From Myxococcus virescens (GTDB taxonomy: Bacteria > Myxococcota > Myxococcia > Myxococcales > Myxococcaceae), in assembly GCF_900101905.1 (NCBI RefSeq), contig NZ_FNAJ01000016.1, positions 1-64,000 of the forward strand: a DNA stretch of 64,000 nucleotides. The letters run 5' to 3'. Both the position numbers and the translations under genes were made by a program. The notes beneath the pieces are model-generated. The model was not told where the DNA came from. It made no database searches and saw only the letters and a program-made list of their open reading frames with translations. Numbering within the stretch: position 1 is the stretch's first letter; every line of letters starts with the position of its first letter. Of this stretch, positions 56,913-64,000 are shown piece after piece.

Positions 56913-58112
56913 CTACTGCAGCGCGTCCATCAGCGCCGACTGGAGCGTCTTCCGGTTCTGCGGGAAGCCCTGATTGGGATAGGGCCGGGCTCCACTCAAG
57001 AACTGCACATACTTCTGATACATCGGGTCGGAGCGCGCGGGCTCCTGCTGATAGAAAGCCTGGGTGGCCTGCAGCAGATAGCGCGGCGTCGTGCCCTGCG
57101 GCGCGTCCCCGCTGAAGGCGATGAGGCTGCGCACGTCCGGGTCCTTCATGAAGTTGGTGAAGGCGCGGGCGTCCTCGGCACACGTCCCCGTGCACTGCGC
57201 GCTGACCACCAGCGCGTCCACGAACACCGCGGGCGCGGAGCCCGTGCCCAGAGGAACGGAGATGACTTCTGGCAGCGCCATGCCCGGGTTGGCCTTCCGG
57301 ACGAAGAACAGGCGCTCCGTGTAGCCCATGAAGCCGTTGGCCTGCCCCAAGGCGAACGCCTCTTCCGCCAGGGAACTATCCGCGTAGGTGCCGTCGAGAC
57401 ATGGGTTGACGCCTGCCTCCAGCTCACAGCTCTTCACCACGTCCTCGAACGAATCCAGCGCCGACGCGTCCAGCGGCAGCGACAGCGCCTGGGACAACAC
57501 GCCCGTGGGATTCGTGTCGGCCCACGCGTCCAAGTAGGACGAGGGCAACGTCCAGCTCCCGCTGTAGTTGGCCGCCAACGGGCGCATCCCCGGTGCCACA
57601 TCCGAGAGGATCTGGACCAGGGAATCGCCATCCGTGGCCGACGACAGGTGGGGACTGTTCGAGTAGACGACGTAGCTGCACAGGTAGGTCGGCACCCCGT
57701 AGCTCTGGCCAGCGATGGAGACGGCTTCTTCCGCCGCCGGATGCGCGGCCCCCGCCTCCAGGGCGACGGGCTGCACCCAGCCCTTCGACACGAGGTCACC
57801 CATGATGAGCGTGTCGATCTCCACCACCTGCGCGGCACCTGCTCCCGGACCGAGGAGTTGGTTCAGGGTGCCTCCTTCATCCAGGTCATAGAGGTCCAGC
57901 TTCGCGTCGAACACGATGTCCAGGTCGATGTCCGAATGCTCCTGCTCGAAATCCGCCTCCAGCCGCTGCTTGAGGCTGGCGAAGCCATCCCCTGCTGAAT
58001 CCGGAATGTAGGGGAAGAGGACGACCTTCAACGGCCGCGGGGCCTCGGGTTCGGGGTCCGAGCAGGCCCCCAGGGACAGGGCGAGAACGCAGGGCAAAGC
58101 TCTCCATTGCAT
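56913..58112 (-). CDS. Thiaminase-I-like (thiamine pyridinylase-like) lipoprotein
   Basis: 399 residues from ATG at 58112. MQWRALPCVLALSLGACSDP is a lipoprotein signal with lipobox LGAC (Cys17). The mature protein has the periplasmic-binding-protein-like fold of thiaminase I: LKVVLFPYIPDSAGDGFASL, VVEIDTLIMGDLVSKGWVQP, then YGVPTYLCSYVVYSNS, where Cys145 lies at the position of the catalytic cysteine of thiaminase I (IPQxLC-type motif). Thiaminase I cleaves thiamine by base exchange. The alternative is an ordinary solute-binding protein; the matched cysteine and the FPYIPD and EIDTLI motifs favour thiaminase. No thiamine-transport or biosynthesis genes adjoin it. It ends 75 bases from the sulfatase start and may be unrelated to it. 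Confidence 0.65.
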   Translation of the reverse strand: MQWRALPCVLALSLGACSDPEPEAPRPLKVVLFPYIPDSAGDGFASLKQRLEADFEQEHSDIDLDIVFDAKLDLYDLDEGGTLNQLLGPGAGAAQVVEIDTLIMGDLVSKGWVQPVALEAGAAHPAAEEAVSIAGQSYGVPTYLCSYVVYSNSPHLSSATDGDSLVQILSDVAPGMRPLAANYSGSWTLPSSYLDAWADTNPTGVLSQALSLPLDASALDSFEDVVKSCELEAGVNPCLDGTYADSSLAEEAFALGQANGFMGYTERLFFVRKANPGMALPEVISVPLGTGSAPAVFVDALVVSAQCTGTCAEDARAFTNFMKDPDVRSLIAFSGDAPQGTTPRYLLQATQAFYQQEPARSDPMYQKYVQFLSGARPYPNQGFPQNRKTLQSALMDALQ

Positions 58113-58271
58113 GGCGTGGCTCCGGCGAAATGAGGGGGGACCGCCCCGCACGGATGCGGGAGCGGCATTGCGCCTCAGTCTACCGTTTCCGCCCGACGAG
58201 GCCTGGGCAGCACGCCTGCGTCTGTCTTTGGAGCCGGTGGGCACCGACCGGGCCGGTCGATGCCCAGGTCT

Positions 58272-61200
58272 TCACCGCCCCCCGGGCGCGGCCAGGAAGC
58301 CACGCTGCACCAGCGAGGAGAGATACGTCGAAATCAACGTGGCATCCACGGACGGACACGACGTCCCTGTTCCCCCCAGCGCCTTCAGCGTGTGACCACT
58401 GTCGCAGACCACCATGCGCGGCCCACCCACGCTGCGGTCCTCGGGCGGCACCTGCTGGAGGAACAGGAGCAGGTCTCCCAGCTCACTATCAGACGGCGCC
58501 GCGAGGCCGAGCTCGGCGAGCCACTCGTCATAGGGGAGCACGCGCAGCCCGTAACCAAAGGCTCGCATGTGGCTCCACATCTCGTCCGCTCGCACGAACT
58601 GCGGGTTGACCAGGTGGAATGTCTGACCAGTGGACTCGGGACGCAGGGACAGGTCCACGATGGCGCTGCTCACGTAGTCCACCGGCGTCACGTCCAGCAG
58701 CGCGTCCACGCTGGGCGCACTCCCCAGTTGGACGCAGCCCTTGAGGGTCCTGCACACCAGGTCATCCGTGTTCCACGCCCCCGTCTGGCTGTGCCCCGTC
58801 ACCCGTCCCGGCCGGTGAATCGTCACGGGGAGCCCTCGCCGCGAGGCCTCACGCACGAGCTTCTCCGCCACCCACTTGCTCTGGGCATAACCGCCCATCA
58901 GGCTCTCAGCCGCTTCCAACGGCTCATCCTCGCGGAAGGGAAGCTGGCGCCCCACCGGCAGCACCGACACCGTGGAGACATAGTGCAGGGGCTTGATGCG
59001 CGTGCGCATGCACAGGCGAAGAATCTCCCGCGTTCCGAGCACGTTCGCGGCGCGCATCGACTCATAGGGATAGATGAAATTGACGAGCGCACCGTTGTGG
59101 TAGACGGCGTCCACCTCCTCCGACAGCCGCTGGAACTCCGCTTCCGACAGGCCCAGCAGGGGCTGGCCGATGTCCCCTCGGACAGGGACGATTCGCGACA
59201 CCAGGTCGTCGCGCCACAGCGAGTAGCTCTCCAGGTTCTTGCGAATCCGCTGCATCCCCTCCTGCTCCGACTTGGAGCGGACCAAACAATGAATGCGCGC
59301 CTGCGTCTTCCGGCAGAGCTCCTCGAGCAGAAAGGCGCCGAGGAAGCCCGTGGCGCCCGTCAGCAGCACGGCGCGCGCGGGTCCGGAGGTGGGCGGAAGC
59401 GCCGCTCCCGGCAGCAGCCCGGCCTCCAGCACGGCGTCCGCCTCCAGCTCCGCCACCACGTCGTGGACCGGCAGCGAGCCCGTCTTCGCGGCCTCGATGG
59501 CGCGCGCCATCTCTTCCAGCGTCGGCGACTGCAACAGGGCCCTCAGCGGGATGTCCGCGCCCGACGCGGACCGCGCGAGGACGAGCACCCGGTAGAGCAG
59601 CAGCGAGTGGCCTCCGAGCTCGAAGAAGTGGTCGTGCACGCCCACCTGCTCCACCCCGAGCACCTGACGCCAGATGTCCGCCAGCGTGGCTTCCCCAGGT
59701 GTTCTCGGCGCGACGTGGGCCTTCGCCGTCCCGGAGCCCACACGCTCCGGCGCGGGGAGCGCGGCGCGGTCCACCTTCCCATTCGGCGTGAGCGGCAGGG
59801 CGTCCAGGCTCACGAACACGAAGGGCACCATGTACTCGGGCAGCCGCGACTTGAGGTGGTCGCGCAGCTCACCCGGCTCGGGGGCCTTCCCTTCGCGGCC
59901 CACCACATACGCCACCAACTGCTTGTCCGCGCCCGGGCCTTCTCGCACGACGACGACCGCATCGCGGATGCCTGGGTGCTCCTGCAGCGCCGCGCCAATC
60001 TCACCCAGCTCGATGCGGAAGCCGCGGAGCTTCACCTGGTGGTCCATCCGGCCCAGGTATTCGAGTTGCCCGTCCGGCAGCCACCGCGCCAGATCCCCTG
60101 TTCGGTACAGGTGCGCGCCCGCGTCCCCGGCGAAGGGAGACGTAACGAACCGCTCCGCCGTCAGCTCCGTCCGGCCCAGGTAGCCCCGGGCGACACCATG
60201 CCCGCCGATGTAGACCTCGCCCGGCACCCCCACGGGCATGGGCTCCCGGTTCGCATCCAGCACGTAGACCTGGGTGTTTCCGACGGGCCGGCCGATGGTC
60301 GGCGTCTCGCCCCGGTTCACACGGGTGAACGTGGAATAGGTCGTCGTCTCGCTCGGGCCGTAGAGGTTGAAGACATCGCGCACGTGGCCCAGGGCGTAGA
60401 TGGAGTCGACCAGCGCTCCCGCCAGCGCCTCACCCGCCAGGTTGACGGTGGTGACCGACGCCGGCACCCCACCCCCTCGCAGCAGCGCGCCCATCGCCGA
60501 GGGCACGGTGTTGATGAGCGTCACCTCCTTCGCGGCGAGCAGCTCGGGCAGCTCCAGCGCGTTCTTCGCGACGATGACCTTCGCCCCACAGCACAGGGGC
60601 GTGAAGATTTCGAAGACGGACAGGTCGAAGCAGATGGACGTCGACGCCAGCGTCCCCGCCAACGACTCCGGCGAGAAGACACTCTGGGCCCACTGCAAGA
60701 AGGCCACGGCGTTCCGGTGGTCAATCATCACGCCCTTGGGCTTGCCGGTGGAGCCCGAGGTGTAGATGAGATACGCGAGCGAAGCGGGCGTCGTGACACG
60801 CCCGGGGTTCACCTCCGGCTCGGCGCCGAGGGCGGCGGCATCCGCGTCCAGGCACACCACGCGTGCCTCGGTGGCGGGAAGCTCCGGGAGCAGCCGCTGC
60901 TGCGTGAGCAGCACGGGCACCTGCGCGTCCTCGAGGATGAGCGCCAGCCGCTCCTTCGGATAGGCCGGGTCCAGTGGCACGTAGGCACCGCCGGCCTTGA
61001 GGATGGCCAGCAAGCCGATGACGAGCTCCTCCGTCCGCTCGACGCAGAGCCCCACGCGCGCCTCGGGCCGCACGCCCAGCCGCCGCAGGTGATGGGCCAG
61101 TTGGTTCGCCCGACGGTTGAGCTCGGCGTAGGTCAGCGTCCGCGTTCCGCTCACCACGGCCATGGCGTTCGGCGTCCGCTCCACCTGCGCCTGGATGAGT

Positions 61201-62819
61201 TCGTGCATGCACAGCGCCGGGACGCCGAGCACCGGGCCATTCCAGGCCGTGAGCAGCCGCGTCCGCTCTTCCGTCGACAGCACGGGCAGCTTTGACAGGG
61301 GCGTCTCTGGTTTCGCGACGACGGCCTCCAACAACACCTGGAGGTGGCCCACCATCCGCTCCGCCGTCGAGGCGTCGAAGAGCTCGCGCGAGTATTCGAG
61401 CATGCCAGCCAGGCCCTGTTCGCCGGAGGCCAGGATGAGGGACAGCTCGAACTTGGCGACGCCTTCCACGCTGCCGTCGGGTGCACCGCCCAGGAATGAC
61501 CAGCGCGTCCCGGGCAGGTCCAGCGTGGGCGCGGGGATGTTCTCCAGCGTGAAGCAGGCACGCACCAACGGGTTGAGCCCGCCCTCACGCGATGCGCCGA
61601 CCGCCTTCACCACTTCGCTGAAGGGCAGCGCCTGATGGTCCTGGGCGTCGAGCACCGTCTTGCGCGCCCGGGCCAGCCACTGCGAAAAGGTCGGGTCTCC
61701 GGACACGTCACTCCGGAGCACCAGCGTGTTGGCGATGAAGCCGATGAGGTCCGGCGGCACGCTCCCCCGGTTCGCGGTCACCGTCCCCACGCCGAAGTCG
61801 AGCTGCCCCGAGTAGCGGTGCAGGAGCGCGGCGAACGCAGCGTAGAGCACCATGAAGAGGCTGCACCCTTCACGTTGGCCGAGCTCGCGCAGCGCCTCGC
61901 TCAACCCGGGCGAGAAGGCCACGGGCACGGTCGCACCTCGGTGGCTGGTGGCGCTGGAGCCCCCCCGGTCCACGGGGAGCTGAAGCGGCGGCAGTCCCTG
62001 GAGCTTCTCCTTCCAGAAAGCCCGCTCCCGGGCGCCCGAGGCCCCCGCCAGCCATGCCTGCTCACGCAGGGCCGACTCGGCGAACTGCATGGACACGGGT
62101 GGCAAGGACGCGGCCTGTCCCCGTACGAAAGACGCGTAGAGCGCCGACAGCTCCCGGACGAAGACGCCGAGCGACCAGCCATCCGTGATGATGTGGTGCT
62201 TCGTCACGAAGAGCGCGGAGTCCTCGGCGTCCAGGGACACCAGCGTCACGCGGAACAGGGGGCCCTGGGCCAGATCGAAAGGCTGCTGGGCCAGGGCCTC
62301 CGAACGCCGTTGGACCTCCTCGTCGCGCTGCGCCTCCGTCAGCCCCCGCACCTCCACGACGCTCAGCGTCGCGCCCACGTCGGGCGACGCGATGATCTGC
62401 CTTGGACTCCCGTCCACCTCCGGGAAGGACGTCCGGAGGACCTCATGCCGGCGGACCAGTTCGTCCAGGCTCCGGCGCAGCGCCACCGTATCCAGCGCGC
62501 CACGTACCCGCAGCCCCAGGTGGACGTTGTACTGCGCGGTGCCCGGTGACAGCCGGTCCAGGAACCAGAGCCGCTCCTGCCCGCTGGACAGCGGGATGAC
62601 CTGGGGCCTCGTGACGGGCCGCTCAGGGCCGCTGCCTACCTCGTCGTGGGCGGTGTGCTTGCGCAGGAACGCGAGGATGTCGGCCTTGTTCGCCGCCAGC
62701 TCGGTCCGCAGCTCCGGCGTGAGGACGGCCTTGCCCGCCTCCACCACCAGCTTGTCACCGTCGACGCGCAGGCGAACGCCCCTGGCCGCGAGGGTGCCCA
62801 ACAGCTCCCGTACACTCAT
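58272..62819 (-). CDS. NRPS module with terminal thioester reductase (TubC-C-A-PCP-R)
   Basis: 1515 residues. Residues 1-55 form a TubC-type N-terminal docking domain (LLGTLAARGVRLRVDGDKLV). The condensation domain follows (LSSGQERLWFLDRL; HHIITDG, His209, Asp213). Adenylation (about 540-1010) has LAYLIYTSGSTGKPKGVMID, FDLSVFEI, YGPSETTTYSTF and GRMDHQVKLRGFRIELGEIG; the specificity residues read D-L-F-N-N-A-L-T-Y(-K), resembling alanine-type codes (from memory). The carrier has LGGHSL (Ser at about 1070). The C-terminal 380 residues are a NAD(P)H thioester reductase (LLTGATGFLGAFLLEELCRK, YVSTVSVLPVG, GGYAQSKWVAE), so the chain is released as an aldehyde or alcohol. It overlaps the PKS stop by 4 bases. 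Confidence 0.92.
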   Translation of the reverse strand: MSVRELLGTLAARGVRLRVDGDKLVVEAGKAVLTPELRTELAANKADILAFLRKHTAHDEVGSGPERPVTRPQVIPLSSGQERLWFLDRLSPGTAQYNVHLGLRVRGALDTVALRRSLDELVRRHEVLRTSFPEVDGSPRQIIASPDVGATLSVVEVRGLTEAQRDEEVQRRSEALAQQPFDLAQGPLFRVTLVSLDAEDSALFVTKHHIITDGWSLGVFVRELSALYASFVRGQAASLPPVSMQFAESALREQAWLAGASGARERAFWKEKLQGLPPLQLPVDRGGSSATSHRGATVPVAFSPGLSEALRELGQREGCSLFMVLYAAFAALLHRYSGQLDFGVGTVTANRGSVPPDLIGFIANTLVLRSDVSGDPTFSQWLARARKTVLDAQDHQALPFSEVVKAVGASREGGLNPLVRACFTLENIPAPTLDLPGTRWSFLGGAPDGSVEGVAKFELSLILASGEQGLAGMLEYSRELFDASTAERMVGHLQVLLEAVVAKPETPLSKLPVLSTEERTRLLTAWNGPVLGVPALCMHELIQAQVERTPNAMAVVSGTRTLTYAELNRRANQLAHHLRRLGVRPEARVGLCVERTEELVIGLLAILKAGGAYVPLDPAYPKERLALILEDAQVPVLLTQQRLLPELPATEARVVCLDADAAALGAEPEVNPGRVTTPASLAYLIYTSGSTGKPKGVMIDHRNAVAFLQWAQSVFSPESLAGTLASTSICFDLSVFEIFTPLCCGAKVIVAKNALELPELLAAKEVTLINTVPSAMGALLRGGGVPASVTTVNLAGEALAGALVDSIYALGHVRDVFNLYGPSETTTYSTFTRVNRGETPTIGRPVGNTQVYVLDANREPMPVGVPGEVYIGGHGVARGYLGRTELTAERFVTSPFAGDAGAHLYRTGDLARWLPDGQLEYLGRMDHQVKLRGFRIELGEIGAALQEHPGIRDAVVVVREGPGADKQLVAYVVGREGKAPEPGELRDHLKSRLPEYMVPFVFVSLDALPLTPNGKVDRAALPAPERVGSGTAKAHVAPRTPGEATLADIWRQVLGVEQVGVHDHFFELGGHSLLLYRVLVLARSASGADIPLRALLQSPTLEEMARAIEAAKTGSLPVHDVVAELEADAVLEAGLLPGAALPPTSGPARAVLLTGATGFLGAFLLEELCRKTQARIHCLVRSKSEQEGMQRIRKNLESYSLWRDDLVSRIVPVRGDIGQPLLGLSEAEFQRLSEEVDAVYHNGALVNFIYPYESMRAANVLGTREILRLCMRTRIKPLHYVSTVSVLPVGRQLPFREDEPLEAAESLMGGYAQSKWVAEKLVREASRRGLPVTIHRPGRVTGHSQTGAWNTDDLVCRTLKGCVQLGSAPSVDALLDVTPVDYVSSAIVDLSLRPESTGQTFHLVNPQFVRADEMWSHMRAFGYGLRVLPYDEWLAELGLAAPSDSELGDLLLFLQQVPPEDRSVGGPRMVVCDSGHTLKALGGTGTSCPSVDATLISTYLSSLVQRGFLAAPGGR

Positions 62820-64000
62820 AGGACGAAGACCTCGTTGTCGTTGGTTGCGACCGCCTCTGCCTGGATTGCGAGCGTCTCGGCCAGGGCGCGATCCATGACT
62901 TCACTCTGGAGATGCGCACAGAGCGCATCCAGCGTCGGGTGCTTCCAAACCAGCGACGCCGGGAGCGACAGCCCCAGTCCCGACGCCAACCGGTTGCGCA
63001 GCTCGAGCCCCATCAGCGAGTCGAGCCCGAACCCTTGGAGCGGCGCTTCGGCGTCGATGCGCGCGGAGTCGAGCCGGAGCACCCGGCCCAGCTGCTCGCG
63101 AACGAACTTCTCCAGCGCCACCCGCGCATCCCGAGGTGTCGCCGTCCGCAGGGCTTCAAGCAGCGCCACATCCCGGGCGGCCTGCGCGCCCTCCCCCGCG
63201 CTGGCCGGGACGAGCTCCGACAACCAATGCGAGGACTTCGCTCGCGGATAGAACTCCACCCACTTGCGGAGGTCGAGCGGCATGACCGCCATCTGCGTCA
63301 CGTCGCCATCCAACAGCCGGCCCAGGATGGCGTTGCCTTCCGCGGGCGTCAGACTGTCGGAGCCCCGCTGAGCCAGGCGCTCTCCCCGGTTGGACTGCGC
63401 GGCGGCCAGACCGACCTCGGAGAAAGGTCCCCAGTTGATGCTCAAGCCCGGCAGCCCCAGGCCCCGGCGGTGATGGGCCAGCGCGTCGAGGAAGGCATTG
63501 GCCGCCACGTAGTTTCCCTGCCCTGGAGCGCCGAACAGGGAGGCCGCCGACGAGTACAGCACGAAGAAGTCGAGCGGCAGGTCGCGCGTCAGGACATGCA
63601 GGTTCCAGCCCCCGAGGACCTTGGGCGCCATCACCCGGCGGAAGCGCTCCACCGTCTGCTGCAACAGGACGCCGTCGTCCAGCACACCCGCCGCGTGGAT
63701 GACGCCTCGGAGCGGTGCTCCACCCTTGGCGCTCTCCGCGAGGACCCGGGCCAGCTGAGCCCGGTCGGACACATCCGCCGCCATCACCCGCACGCGCGCC
63801 CCCGCCGCTTCGAGCGTGGCCACGTCCGCCTGTTGCGCTGGCGTCAACGAGGCGTCACGCCCAAGGAGGACGAGGTGCCGTGCGCCCTGCTCCACCATCC
63901 ACTTCGCCACCGCGAAGCCCAGTCCTCCCAGGCCACCCGTCACCAGGTACGTCCCATCCACGCGGAGTCGCCGAGCCCCCGTGGCGGGCACCACCACGCG
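62816..64000 (-). CDS. Type I PKS C-terminus (KR-ACP), partial at window edge
   Basis: Open through the right edge, so the gene starts beyond the window. The visible part is a ketoreductase (LVTGGLGGLGFAVAKWMVEQ; catalytic segment LYSSAASLFGAPGQGNYVAA with Ser and Tyr) and an acyl carrier protein (GFGLDSLMGLELRNRL, Ser attachment site). The KR contains a VLDDG (LDD-type) motif, which predicts a B-type reductase and a D-configured alcohol. The ACP feeds the NRPS via the docking domain: the stop overlaps the NRPS ATG (ATGA). It is the end of a PKS module; domains upstream (KS, AT and so on) are outside the window. Confidence 0.9.
   Translation of the reverse strand, partial: RVVVPATGARRLRVDGTYLVTGGLGGLGFAVAKWMVEQGARHLVLLGRDASLTPAQQADVATLEAAGARVRVMAADVSDRAQLARVLAESAKGGAPLRGVIHAAGVLDDGVLLQQTVERFRRVMAPKVLGGWNLHVLTRDLPLDFFVLYSSAASLFGAPGQGNYVAANAFLDALAHHRRGLGLPGLSINWGPFSEVGLAAAQSNRGERLAQRGSDSLTPAEGNAILGRLLDGDVTQMAVMPLDLRKWVEFYPRAKSSHWLSELVPASAGEGAQAARDVALLEALRTATPRDARVALEKFVREQLGRVLRLDSARIDAEAPLQGFGLDSLMGLELRNRLASGLGLSLPASLVWKHPTLDALCAHLQSEVMDRALAETLAIQAEAVATNDNEVFVL

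Overview
The window is high-GC DNA that looks like a myxobacterium of the Myxococcaceae/Archangiaceae type. Supporting evidence is the GC-rich third codon position throughout, two Hanks-type Ser/Thr kinases, a DUF2381 protein (a family first described as a Myxococcus xanthus paralogue group), DUF2019 and Imm11-like immunity remnants, and a hybrid NRPS/PKS locus. The exact species cannot be read from the sequence.

Layout. 1-5346: edge of a mobile island. An IS3-type element interrupts a tyrosine integrase, next to the 3' half of a selenocysteine tRNA (a likely att site). Beyond it is a 1394-residue STAND-type NTPase with an N-terminal PD-(D/E)XK-like nuclease, probably anti-phage. 5734-10749: two kinases flanking two XRE regulators, then a DUF2381 protein. 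10750-14812: a toxin/immunity graveyard with three copies of a toxin tail plus DUF2019 immunity gene, two Imm11-like fragments and IS256/IS3 transposase scraps, around a lipoprotein and a hypothetical gene. 14813-16750: an M57-like secreted metallopeptidase with seven 55-residue FG-GAP/VCBS-like repeats.

16926-53613 is the centrepiece: a contractile injection system (CIS/eCIS). On the minus strand lies a giant 2701-residue putative cargo (annexin-like repeats, hydrophobic segment, adenosine-deaminase-like C-terminus) with a translationally coupled partner gene. Divergent from it, a 27-kb plus-strand run encodes the DUF4255 cap-type protein, two sheaths, two tubes, a CIS_tube protein with a Gly-rich tail, a 57-residue DUF5908-like protein, a split spike (gpD-like plus gpV-like), a protein with two C-terminal membrane segments, gp25, baseplate J, a gpI-like tail protein, three proteins sharing an N-terminal module (the largest with a seven-unit lectin-like propeller), a conserved CIS-associated protein and the AAA+ ATPase. 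Most neighbours overlap by 1-4 bases, so this is one transcription and assembly unit. No clear PAAR, tape-measure or tail-fibre gene is seen.

53638-58112: accessory enzymes on the minus strand (RibD-type reductase, DUF1993 protein, sulfatase, thiaminase-I-like lipoprotein). 58272-64000: the 3' end of a biosynthetic locus, a PKS C-terminus (KR-ACP) coupled to a one-module NRPS (TubC docking-C-A-PCP-reductase) whose product should be released reductively.
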